A stretch of DNA of 42,628 bases from an uncultured Cocleimonas sp. GTDB taxonomy: Bacteria > Pseudomonadota > Gammaproteobacteria > Thiotrichales > Thiotrichaceae. Below are positions 15,976-23,718 of this stretch, piece by piece (positions within the stretch are counted from its first letter, which is position 1; the number at the start of each line of letters is the position of its first letter). The stretch lies in NCBI RefSeq assembly GCF_947495625.1, contig NZ_CANLZW010000041.1, positions 1 to 42,628 on the forward strand. The letters are read 5' to 3'. A program made the translations under genes and the position numbers. The notes beneath the pieces are model-generated. The model was not told the DNA's origin, did not search any database, and saw nothing but the letters and a program-made list of their open reading frames with translations.

Positions 15976-17661
15976 TTACATTTCAGAATTGAGCAGGTTA
16001 CCTATTCGGTAAGATGCTGAACTACTGGTTGATTTGATATAAGCGCCTTCTGCAAGACCAGACATGGCCTTCATTTCTGGTGAATCTAGCTCATAAGCGA
16101 TGGTATGTATGGGGATAGCAGACCACTCAAATGCTTCTTTGACTTTGTCATAGTCCAGACCGGCAGTACGTTCGCCATCAGAGAGTACAAAAATTATTTT
16201 TTTATAGCCTGGGTTCTTCTCGTCAAACTTAATTAACTCAGACATTGCAGTCACTGTAGCATCGATAGTTGCCGTTTTGCCTCCCGCTGATAATCGTTCA
16301 ACCGCGCCGATAAATAGTGATTTCTGTTGAACATTGTAAGGACGAATAGAAAGATCTACATTAACTCTATCGTTGTAAGTAATTAAGCCAATGGCGTTTT
16401 TACTACTGATTAAATCAGACGAGTCTATCAATGCGCGTTTTAGATTTTTAATTCGTATACCTTCCATCGAACCCGAAACGTCAGCCACGAAAATTGCAGC
16501 GATCGGCTTGCCGCCGGATTTTCTTTGTTTCCAGAGTTTCTGGGCTTCGCCAATGATGTTGTTATCTTTGATTTGATAGGCGCTTTTATATTCTGGGGTC
16601 TGATCAAAGCCGTAGTTCTTCAATTGTTTATTTTGAGTTTCTAAAAACTGAGCAAAGAGTTTTAGCACTTCGCGTTCGCTTTCATCGGCTTCAGGCGTTG
16701 CATAGAGCGGACTGTCATGGCGCACACCGAAAGGGATAAATTGATAGTCATTCATACCTTTAAGATTTATATAGGATTGTTTTTCCATGACGTAACCATC
16801 TAACACTCCGCTATTTCCCGTTTCATCACGCATTTGTAATGTGGTTTGGGCTACATAAGGAACACCGCCCTGAAAGGTTTCGAAGGATGAAGCAACATCG
16901 GGTGATAGCATTTGTGATTCATCACCATCAGAGAAAGCATTCAACACGGTAATTAAAAAGTTAAGTCCGGTACTTGATTGATAAGGGTTGGTATAACCCA
17001 TTGCAAAATCACCACTGCTGACGACGGTGAGTAATTTGCTCATATCCAGTTTGCCATTTTCGGTAATCATATCCATTTTGGATTTCTTAACGACAATTCC
17101 TGCTGTATTTTTAGCCGTTGCTTCAGCGATTGTTTCGGTTTTAACGCCGTTGGCATTGAGCATTTCACCCCATAGATTGTTGCTAGGTGAAAATGCGTCT
17201 GGAACATAATTTTGAGAGATAATGAACTGTGCGCCCAGTCCTGATGCTATTTTACGGATAGCTATATATGCCTGTTTACCGTTAGATGTCTTTTGCCCCA
17301 TCCGATTAAAGTTTTCTGCCATATCTACAAATAAACCATCACGATCGGTGCCACCTTTTTCTGATGAAGTAAAAATTTCAACAACTTCAACGGTTGAGCT
17401 ATCTCGTTGATTACCTTGAATAGGGTAGTCATCTAAATTAGGCAACATAGAGAGTAGGTTGGTTTTGCTCAGTTTTATATTGGCGCGTACATTATTTTCT
17501 CTGTAACTGGGATTGACGCTTTTTTCGAATTTTTTGATTTCGCTGTATGCATCTTCTTTACTCATATTCGAGTTGGGTAGTAAATTATCCCCACATGCAC
17601 TTAATAGGATGCTACTAAAAACAATGCTAAAAATAGCTAAGTTAGACTTCTTAAAATACAT
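15976..17661 (-). CDS. Lipoprotein with solute-binding-like and VWA domains
   Basis: The start at 17661 is preferred (GAGGG ribosome-binding site; direct lipoprotein signal MYFKKSNLAIF to LLSAC), although an in-frame ATG lies 15 bp upstream. After the lipidated cysteine comes a region resembling type-2 periplasmic solute-binding proteins (about residues 90-360: VEVVEIFTSSEKGG, DFAMGYTNPYQSSTGLNFL). A C-terminal VWA domain has an intact metal site, VADVSGSM, and later SDGERTAG. This substrate-binding plus VWA architecture is known from other bacteria, sometimes beside toxic-anion-resistance genes, but its role is not settled. It is the middle gene of a three-gene unit and probably sits on the periplasmic face of a membrane, displaying a metal-dependent adhesion site. 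Confidence 0.75.
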   Translation of the reverse strand: MYFKKSNLAIFSIVFSSILLSACGDNLLPNSNMSKEDAYSEIKKFEKSVNPSYRENNVRANIKLSKTNLLSMLPNLDDYPIQGNQRDSSTVEVVEIFTSSEKGGTDRDGLFVDMAENFNRMGQKTSNGKQAYIAIRKIASGLGAQFIISQNYVPDAFSPSNNLWGEMLNANGVKTETIAEATAKNTAGIVVKKSKMDMITENGKLDMSKLLTVVSSGDFAMGYTNPYQSSTGLNFLITVLNAFSDGDESQMLSPDVASSFETFQGGVPYVAQTTLQMRDETGNSGVLDGYVMEKQSYINLKGMNDYQFIPFGVRHDSPLYATPEADESEREVLKLFAQFLETQNKQLKNYGFDQTPEYKSAYQIKDNNIIGEAQKLWKQRKSGGKPIAAIFVADVSGSMEGIRIKNLKRALIDSSDLISSKNAIGLITYNDRVNVDLSIRPYNVQQKSLFIGAVERLSAGGKTATIDATVTAMSELIKFDEKNPGYKKIIFVLSDGERTAGLDYDKVKEAFEWSAIPIHTIAYELDSPEMKAMSGLAEGAYIKSTSSSASYRIGNLLNSEM

Positions 17662-17690
17662 ATCTAATACCCTCATTTATACCTTTTTTA

Positions 17691-18461
17691 TTACTTTCTG
17701 AGTTTTGTTACTTCTGCCAGACTAACCAGTCTACTCAATGTATGGATGCGTTCAAATTTACTAAAAGATGGGATATTGGCAACTTCAACAGCAGTTTCCA
17801 TTAACGCATTAAAGAGTTTTCGATTTTCTTCAACCAGTTCTTCCATGCGTTTTCCCTGACCTTCGCGTAACGTTATTTGCTTGTCTTGACGCTGTTGTAT
17901 TTGATCAGTAATGACGCTTTCTTCATCTAGTTTATTCCGCATAATGCTGGAAATACTGTGATCGATAGCTACCATGTCGGTTAAGTTTTGTAGCGCATTC
18001 AACTGCACCGTACGTGCTGATGACAGGTAGCTAAGTGGGCCGTGTTCATTTCCCATAAACCGTGTTTCTACGACATGGTGATAGTCTTCAATAATATCAG
18101 TGAGTACTTTAGCTTGATGCATGCCTTCTTTATTGTTTAATTTTGTGAGTTCACTAGTCACTGCTTTTAAACGATCTAGCATCTCATAATGTTCTTTGAG
18201 TTCTCTATTTTTTAACCAGTTGAGTTCGTCCTGAAGCCGATAACCAAATAAACGATAGAGCAATGGCAGAGAAACAAGAGCAACTAAAGAAATGCCAGCA
18301 TACCCTAAAATATAGACCCATGATGTTTGAAACCACCACGCGAACAAGCCAATTAAAATAATTGAAATTATGGCTCCCGTTGAGGTCAGTTTTAATATGT
18401 TCTTGAAAATAAGAAAATCCCGAGTATTTTTTACACGTTGCAATACCCCGATTATAACCAA
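17691..18461 (-). CDS. Unknown membrane-anchored coiled-coil protein
   Basis: This 256-aa protein has two membrane helices near the N-terminus (about residues 30-48 and 50-72), then a long, mostly helical, charged region predicted to form coiled coil (EMLDRLKAVTSELTKLNNKE, QQRQDKQITLREGQGKRMEE). I do not recognise a family. It is the first gene of the three-gene VWA unit, about 30 bp upstream of the lipoprotein. In other bacteria the substrate-binding/VWA protein can accompany XpaC- or TelA-type proteins, which are also helical membrane-associated proteins, but I see no decisive similarity. The first start codons are uncertain: an ATG at 18461 is used, with no strong ribosome-binding site. 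Confidence 0.6.
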   Translation of the reverse strand: MVIIGVLQRVKNTRDFLIFKNILKLTSTGAIISIILIGLFAWWFQTSWVYILGYAGISLVALVSLPLLYRLFGYRLQDELNWLKNRELKEHYEMLDRLKAVTSELTKLNNKEGMHQAKVLTDIIEDYHHVVETRFMGNEHGPLSYLSSARTVQLNALQNLTDMVAIDHSISSIMRNKLDEESVITDQIQQRQDKQITLREGQGKRMEELVEENRKLFNALMETAVEVANIPSFSKFERIHTLSRLVSLAEVTKLRK

Positions 18462-18522
18462 GCATGAATCTGGATATAGTATTAGTTTAGGAAATCAGTA
18501 TTTTTATAATGTGATTTGTGGA

Positions 18523-18571
18523 AAAGAGCCTAAAAGTAGGGGGGTGTCCTTTTATAATTAAAAAGACACCC
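18523..18571 (-). terminator. Composite terminator of the RraA gene with C-run element, copy 7
   Basis: Reading on the minus strand after the RraA stop, GGGTGTC and four A pair with TTTT and GACACCC (about 11 bp with one bulged base). The second arm runs directly into the C-run, CACCCCCCTACTTTTAGG, then CTCTTTT. CCTA and TAGG form a second small stem. The C-run element is therefore joined to an ordinary hairpin. Confidence 0.7.
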
Positions 18572-18598
18572 TTTTGGTATTGGCGCGTTAAAAGGGCT

Positions 18599-19105
18599 TT
18601 AAACTAATGCTTTTGGTGAGACAATTACACCATCTTCATCAGCATAGATGTAATCACCCGCATTGATGTGCAATCCTAAAAAACTCACTTTAACATTGGT
18701 TTGACCAACGCCGTTTTTAACGGTTTTTAGGGGATGAGTTCCTAAGGCTTTAACGCCTAATTCCATCGTAGACATTTCAACTGAATCACGCACACAGCCA
18801 TTGATGATAACGCCGTTCCAGCCGTTTTCAGCGGCTTTTGCTGCCAGCATGTCACCTAATACAGCACGATTCATAGATGCGCCTGCATCAATCACAAGCA
18901 CTTTGCCGTTACCATTTGCATCATGACCATCCGAGTTAACCTGATCACGAACTAACTGGTTATCTTCAAATAGTTTTAAAGTAACGACTTCACCATGGAT
19001 TCTCGGACGTCCGCCATAATTGTTAAGGCAAGAACCTACAACTTGTACGTCATCACAATTATCCCCACAAAACTCATCACATAAATCGGCTGTTAAAAAT
19101 GGCAT
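18599..19105 (-). CDS. RraA family protein
   Basis: This 168-aa protein belongs to the RraA/HMG aldolase fold: TADLCDEF near the N-terminus, then GKVLVIDAGASMNRAVLGDMLA, NGWNGVIINGCVRDSVEM and a C-terminal GDYIYADEDGVIV. The length and TADLCDEF start are those of the RraA regulator of RNase E. Related proteins are metal-dependent 4-hydroxy-4-methyl-2-oxoglutarate or oxaloacetate aldolases/decarboxylases, with the R-D of the GCVRD loop binding substrate and metal. Both roles are possible. It lies downstream of isocitrate lyase on the same strand but is separated by a strong terminator. Confidence 0.85.
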   Translation of the reverse strand: MPFLTADLCDEFCGDNCDDVQVVGSCLNNYGGRPRIHGEVVTLKLFEDNQLVRDQVNSDGHDANGNGKVLVIDAGASMNRAVLGDMLAAKAAENGWNGVIINGCVRDSVEMSTMELGVKALGTHPLKTVKNGVGQTNVKVSFLGLHINAGDYIYADEDGVIVSPKALV

Positions 19106-19182
19106 CGGGTATTACTCCTTTAAATTTGTATTTTCGATTGTAAGATTTAAAACGTTTTACTTTCAATATTTAAATTCCAGAA

Positions 19183-19216
19183 ACAACACGGCACACCAAA
19201 AGGTGTGCCGTGTTGT
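19183..19216 (-). terminator. Strong terminator after isocitrate lyase
   Basis: A perfect 15-bp stem (ACAACACGGCACACC with GGTGTGCCGTGTTGT) and an AAAA loop lie about 45 bp after the aceA stop. T-rich bases follow on both sides, CTTTTTAATC on the plus side and only a short TTT on the minus side, so it may work in both directions. Confidence 0.8.
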
Positions 19217-19259
19217 CGAACTTTTTAATCATCTATAAATAGATAATTGGCATTCTCAA

Positions 19260-20858
19260 TTATGAGAACTGGTTCATGGTGTTGTCTTCACCAGCCGCTT
19301 TCAGTGCAGCATCGCCAGAGAAGTATTCTTTGTGATCATCACCCATATCTGAACCAGACATGTTTTGGTGCTTAACACATGCGATTCCTTCACGGATCTC
19401 TTTACGTTGAACACCTAGTACGTATCCAAGCATTCCTTGGTCGCCGAAGTACTCTTTCGCAAGGTTGTCAGTAGACAATGCAGCTGTGTGGTAAGTCGGT
19501 AGCGTGATTAGGTGATGGAAAATACCTGCTTCACGTGCGCCGTCAGCCTGGAATGTACGGATTTTCTCGTCAGCTGTTGTTGCTAGCTCAGTTCCATCGT
19601 ATTTAACATCCATTAGCTCGTCACGGTTGTATGCAGAAACGTCTTGTCCTGCTTCAGCCATTGCATCGAATACTTGTTGACGGAAGTTTAATGTCCAGTT
19701 GAATGATGGGCTGTTGTTGTAAACAAGCTTAGCATTAGGAACAACTTCGCGAACTGCGTTAACCATTCCGCCTATTTGAGCAACGTGTGGCTTCTCAGTT
19801 TCGATCCAGATCATGTCTGCGCCGTTTTGTAATGAAGTAATACAATCAAGAACACAACGTGCTTCACCAGTACCAGCTTTAAACTGGAATAGGTTAGACG
19901 GTAAACGCTTAGGACGTACAAGCTTGCCACCCTGGTTGATTACAACATCGCCGTTTTTCATATCTTCTGGAGATACTTCTTCACAATCAAGGAATGCGTT
20001 GTATTGGTCGCCTAGATCGCCTGGCTCGTTAGATACAGCGATTTGCTTAGTAAGACCAGCACCTAGTGAGTCAGTACGTGCAACGATAACACCGTTGTCG
20101 ATACCAAGCTCAAGAAACGCGTAACGTACAGCACGGATCTTCGCAAGGAAGTCTTCGTGAGGAACAGTTACTTTACCGTCCTGGTGACCACATTGCTTCT
20201 CATCAGAAACCTGATTTTCGATCTGGATACAACAAGCACCCGCTTCGATCATCTGCTTAGCCATAAGGTAAGTTGCTTCTGCGTTACCGAAACCTGCATC
20301 GATATCAGCAATTATTGGCACTACGTGTGTTACGTGGTTATCAATTTTATCTTGTACTTCAGCTGCTTTAGCCATGTCGTCTGCGTCACGTGCAGCGTCT
20401 AGCTCACGGAAAAGACCACCTAATTCACGAGCGTCAGCTTGACGTAGGAATGTGTATAGTTCTTTGATTAAAGCGGCAACAGAAGTCTTCTCGTGCATTG
20501 ACTGGTCAGGTAATGGACCGAACTCAGAACGTAGCGCAGCTACCATCCAGCCAGAAAGGTATAGGTAACGACGGTCAGTTTTGCCTTCAAAATGCTTCTT
20601 GATAGAAATCATTTTTTGCTGACCAATAAACCCATGCCAACAACCTAGCGATTGTGTGTACATAGAAGAATCTTTATCGTACGCTTCCATATCAGCACGC
20701 ATAATGTCTGCTGTGTATTGAGCGACGTCTAAACCATTCTTGAATTTATTTTGAGCACGCATACGTGCAACTGACTCTGGGTTGATCGCATCCCATGAAG
20801 ATCCGTTACTATCCTTAAGAGCTGATGCAGCTTGTATATCGTCTTGATACTGTGACAT
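19260..20858 (-). CDS. aceA: Isocitrate lyase
   Basis: This enzyme splits isocitrate into glyoxylate and succinate, the first step of the glyoxylate shunt for growth on acetate-forming substrates. The start at 20858 (MSQYQDDIQ) is chosen because GGAGGAGA lies just before it; the frame stays open upstream to 21005 but that part is not expected in the protein. The 532-aa product matches the long Pseudomonas-type enzyme, with catalytic cysteine in EKQCGHQDGKVTVP, NQGGKLVRPKRLPSNLFQF, and NNSPSFNW near the C-terminal half. Codon use is visibly biased toward a small set, as in highly expressed genes. It fits the acetyl-CoA output of the Pta gene cluster near the right end of the window. Confidence 0.95.
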   Translation of the reverse strand: MSQYQDDIQAASALKDSNGSSWDAINPESVARMRAQNKFKNGLDVAQYTADIMRADMEAYDKDSSMYTQSLGCWHGFIGQQKMISIKKHFEGKTDRRYLYLSGWMVAALRSEFGPLPDQSMHEKTSVAALIKELYTFLRQADARELGGLFRELDAARDADDMAKAAEVQDKIDNHVTHVVPIIADIDAGFGNAEATYLMAKQMIEAGACCIQIENQVSDEKQCGHQDGKVTVPHEDFLAKIRAVRYAFLELGIDNGVIVARTDSLGAGLTKQIAVSNEPGDLGDQYNAFLDCEEVSPEDMKNGDVVINQGGKLVRPKRLPSNLFQFKAGTGEARCVLDCITSLQNGADMIWIETEKPHVAQIGGMVNAVREVVPNAKLVYNNSPSFNWTLNFRQQVFDAMAEAGQDVSAYNRDELMDVKYDGTELATTADEKIRTFQADGAREAGIFHHLITLPTYHTAALSTDNLAKEYFGDQGMLGYVLGVQRKEIREGIACVKHQNMSGSDMGDDHKEYFSGDAALKAAGEDNTMNQFS

Positions 20859-21022
20859 GTGTTCTCCTCCTTCTAAATATTGATTTATGGAGCTAAAAAA
20901 ATAAAGCCATATGTGCCTGAGAAGGCGTAATAAATGACTACCGCTAAAATGTTGCTCTGCAACATCAGTGGCGGCTAAGAGTAGTAGAATTGGATTATTA
21001 AACAAGTAACTTATTTAAATTT

Positions 21023-21047
21023 TTACTATTCACCTCATGAATAGTAA
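21023..21047. promoter_or_regulatory. Long inverted repeat upstream of aceA
   Basis: TTACTATTCA and TGAATAGTAA are perfect 10-bp arms around CCTCA, about 165-190 bp before the aceA start. No T-run follows on either strand, so an operator is more likely than a terminator. Confidence 0.55.
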
Positions 21048-21101
21048 CAAATAGAACTTTAGATAGCTGATTAGAATTGTTTATGGCTGAATAGTCTTAT
21101 T

Positions 21102-21155
21102 TAACTTTAATCCTATAACTTTAACGGAAAAGTTAATACTAAAGCAGTAAAGTTA
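21102..21155. promoter_or_regulatory. Cluster of TAACTTTA / TAAAGTTA half-sites upstream of aceA
   Basis: TAACTTTAA occurs at 21102-21110 and again at 21116-21124 (14-bp period). The inverse AAAAGTTAA is at 21128-21136 and TAAAGTTA at 21148-21155. Four related half-sites in 54 bp look like a binding array for a regulator of aceA. The regulator is unknown. Confidence 0.45.
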
Positions 21156-21255
21156 TTAAATTAGTTTATATTTGCAAAGCCTAAAATAAGTAATGCTGGT
21201 ACTTAAATGAGAGCTGAAATGGTACTTAATTCAGTTGAAAAAATGAAATAAATAA

Positions 21256-23652
21256 TTATTGAGTAACAGGCGTATTCTTTAAAATCAGTTTTGGCAGAGC
21301 TTTATTGGTATCAGCCCAATGCAAAGATTTGCTCCCTTTAATATCTTCATCAATATCTATCACGTTAATATTTACTCCAATCTTGGTGCCATTACTAGCA
21401 TGAATCTTAGATTTCTCAGCAAAAACTTCGTTCCAGGGTATCGCTACGTTTAATTGATAGCCTGTATCTGTTTGAATTAAATGTGTCTGAGAACCTAAAG
21501 AATCAAATGGGGTAAAGGTGAAGGTCTTAGCTTTAATTTCTTCGGTATCTGACCCTATTTTATCCTCTGATTGACTGACATTATCGTCAGTTTTATTTGC
21601 TATGGTGTTTTTTGGGTCTTTGTCGTTACTTTTATTTTCATTGCTCGTATCAAGCGTTAAGATTATTTCATCACCTTTTTGAATATCATTATCATTCACT
21701 GAAAAACTGAAATAGAGGTGTTTGGTATCCCAGTTTGATTGCCATTTCGCGCTAATGTCACTAGCAGATACCCCAGATAATCTTGAGGGTATGGTTCTAC
21801 TTTGTTGCATATTCCAGATTAGCTCTGGTTTTTTAGCATAAGGTACTGGAAGCTCAGTTTGTTCTGCGACGATGACACTTTGCGCCGTAGCATTTTCGGT
21901 TTCTTCCGGATGTAGATTGCTATCTAGATAGCGTAATAAAGAATCATACTTAGGTGCGTCTGCACGTGCTTGTCTGATGTGTTCTTTAACACCCCAGCTT
22001 CCGTACCAGCTATAAATTCGAGGTGCACTGAAGGCTACAAACAGTTTTCCGCCAGCTTGTTTCCACTCTCTCATTAATTCATCGTAGACAATTCCCATGC
22101 GTGGATCACGATTCGCGGCATAAAGCAATGGGTTAGGGTGCTGATTTACTTTTCGTGTATCCCAATCTACAAGGTGTTGACCACCTTCATAGGCAATTAA
22201 GTCGACACCAAAAGAAGAGGCTACTTTTTGTTGTTTCTGAATATAGGAAATGATGGTTTTCATGCCCCATTTAGAGTTTTTGTCCATCATTGCTTTAAAT
22301 ACGTCATCGACGCTATTAGCTTTGCGTAACACTTTCGGGTGAGCAGATACATAAGGGCCTATTGCTATTGCATCAGTGTGTTTATAAGCGTCTTCATAAG
22401 CGAGTATCTGGCTAGACATGTTCTGATTACTGGCCCAGCTACCTAAAACGCGCACTAATTGTTCAGAACCTCCAAAAGCTTTTTCCCAGATTTTAAATAC
22501 TTCAACGCTGCGTTTTGAATACCATTTGTAACCTGCGGGTGATTTACTCGTATCTAGTTTTTCTTCGAGTCCTTTTTCTATGGCGTAATCATGATGAATG
22601 AAGATCGGGTTCCATACTTCATTACTGTATTCGATGTAAGCTTTTAGATTTGGGTTTAAGTTGGCTTTTACATATTCGCCAAACTTCCTAATGTAATCAT
22701 CATTTGCTTTGTATGGCATTGAGAACCAAGGGTGCGCATTAACCTGGTTGGCTAAAGCCACCATTATCTCTACGGGTGCTCCGCGAGAATATAGTCCAGC
22801 ACGTCCTCCCCAGGTTGCTTTATCAAGGGTGTTTCTTGTGCTCCAGTTTTCTACCGGATTTCGAGTCATCCCAGACATATTCATAAAGCGCAAAACCTGA
22901 AAATCTTTCATGAAGTTTAAGTAATCAGGATTGAATAAAATTTTGTCATGGTGTTTTTCAAAGGAGAGGAATTCACCTTTGCTGCAGTCTGATGCTATTT
23001 TTACTTTTATATGAGGATAGCCATCACAAATACCGCCTTCAGGGAGAATGCGAATATTCTTGATGTAATTATCTTTAGTTGTTTTTTTGATAAACAGCGA
23101 TGCGTTGAGGATTTTATCTTCTCCTGCTTTAATTTCTATCACATCTTTGCCAGGGCGATGTACGATTAAGCGGGCATCATTACCATAAAAAATCTCGCCT
23201 TCACCATCATATAAAACCGTATAGAAACCGTCTTCTATAGTTTCAGCAGGTAGTCGATTTAAAAACTTGGTACCGGCTTGGCCTCCTTTAAGGTCTGTTG
23301 GATAGCCGTTTTTATCGTATTCAACATCTTTGTTACTACCCCAGGGCACTGTTTCAGCAAAAGGAATTGCAGGTTTAAATAAATTTAAGAACTGAACGCT
23401 TGAAGTGTCTTCTCTGATATCGGCAGTATTTATTCCAAGAAAAACATCTTGTTGTTTCTTGTTTTTTTTATCGAGATTGTTTGCAGTGCGTTTAGCATTG
23501 AGTACTGATTTTAATTGCTCTGCAGAAGGTGGTTTTGCAGCGGGCATATTAAAGTTTTTATAGTTTTGATAGTGTTGATTAAGATACGCACCCACTGCAA
23601 GTGTCAATAAAACAATTGCAAGGAGAAATAATCCCTTGATGATTTTCTGCAT
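21256..23652 (-). CDS. Large exported glycoside-hydrolase-like protein with CBM9-like C-terminus, paralogue 1
   Basis: This 798-aa protein has an N-terminal hydrophobic anchor or signal (residues 5-24). A beta-rich N-terminal domain (to about 240) precedes a TIM-barrel-like region with two probable catalytic acids: the acid/base E345 in EYSNEVWN and the nucleophile E489 in DLIAYEGGQHLVDWD. That N-E and E-G-G layout is typical of clan GH-A hydrolases. The last 190 residues (about 610-798) look like a family-9 carbohydrate-binding/DOMON-type beta sandwich (WQSNWDTKHLYFSFSVNDND, WNEVF) with an acidic insertion rich in Asp, Asn, Lys and Ser. Its neighbour at 23705-26386 is a diverged tandem copy. 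The substrate is unknown. Nearby diguanylate cyclases suggest matrix or sheath polysaccharide, by inference only. Confidence 0.65.
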   Translation of the reverse strand: MQKIIKGLFLLAIVLLTLAVGAYLNQHYQNYKNFNMPAAKPPSAEQLKSVLNAKRTANNLDKKNKKQQDVFLGINTADIREDTSSVQFLNLFKPAIPFAETVPWGSNKDVEYDKNGYPTDLKGGQAGTKFLNRLPAETIEDGFYTVLYDGEGEIFYGNDARLIVHRPGKDVIEIKAGEDKILNASLFIKKTTKDNYIKNIRILPEGGICDGYPHIKVKIASDCSKGEFLSFEKHHDKILFNPDYLNFMKDFQVLRFMNMSGMTRNPVENWSTRNTLDKATWGGRAGLYSRGAPVEIMVALANQVNAHPWFSMPYKANDDYIRKFGEYVKANLNPNLKAYIEYSNEVWNPIFIHHDYAIEKGLEEKLDTSKSPAGYKWYSKRSVEVFKIWEKAFGGSEQLVRVLGSWASNQNMSSQILAYEDAYKHTDAIAIGPYVSAHPKVLRKANSVDDVFKAMMDKNSKWGMKTIISYIQKQQKVASSFGVDLIAYEGGQHLVDWDTRKVNQHPNPLLYAANRDPRMGIVYDELMREWKQAGGKLFVAFSAPRIYSWYGSWGVKEHIRQARADAPKYDSLLRYLDSNLHPEETENATAQSVIVAEQTELPVPYAKKPELIWNMQQSRTIPSRLSGVSASDISAKWQSNWDTKHLYFSFSVNDNDIQKGDEIILTLDTSNENKSNDKDPKNTIANKTDDNVSQSEDKIGSDTEEIKAKTFTFTPFDSLGSQTHLIQTDTGYQLNVAIPWNEVFAEKSKIHASNGTKIGVNINVIDIDEDIKGSKSLHWADTNKALPKLILKNTPVTQ

Positions 23653-23693
23653 GTAAAGTGGTTTGGAAGTTGAAGGAGATGAGCTCTATTATA

Positions 23694-23718
23694 TATTAGG
23701 CATATTATATGCCTAATA
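23694..23718 (-). repeat. 25-bp perfect palindrome across a stop codon
   Basis: TATTAGGCATAT and ATATGCCTAATA flank a single T. The palindrome spans the stop codon of the upstream GH-like gene (23705-23707). As RNA it would form an 11-bp hairpin with a 3-base loop. No T-run follows, so it may protect the 3' end or dampen read-through into the second gene rather than terminate. Confidence 0.55.

Larger units (their letters stand above)
20859..21255 (-). promoter_or_regulatory. Regulatory region of aceA
   Basis: This 397-bp region lies upstream of aceA and after the GH-like gene. It holds the GGAGGAG ribosome-binding site, a 10-bp inverted repeat at 21023-21047 (TTACTATTCA, 5-nt spacer, TGAATAGTAA) and four AACTTTA-type half-sites at 21102-21155. 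There is no clear terminator for the upstream gene. Confidence 0.55.

Noticed and set aside
20859-21005. A longer N-terminus for isocitrate lyase starting at 21005
   Set aside because: The extra 49 residues are unlike the enzyme family, and the GGAGGAGA ribosome-binding site lies directly before the ATG at 20858.
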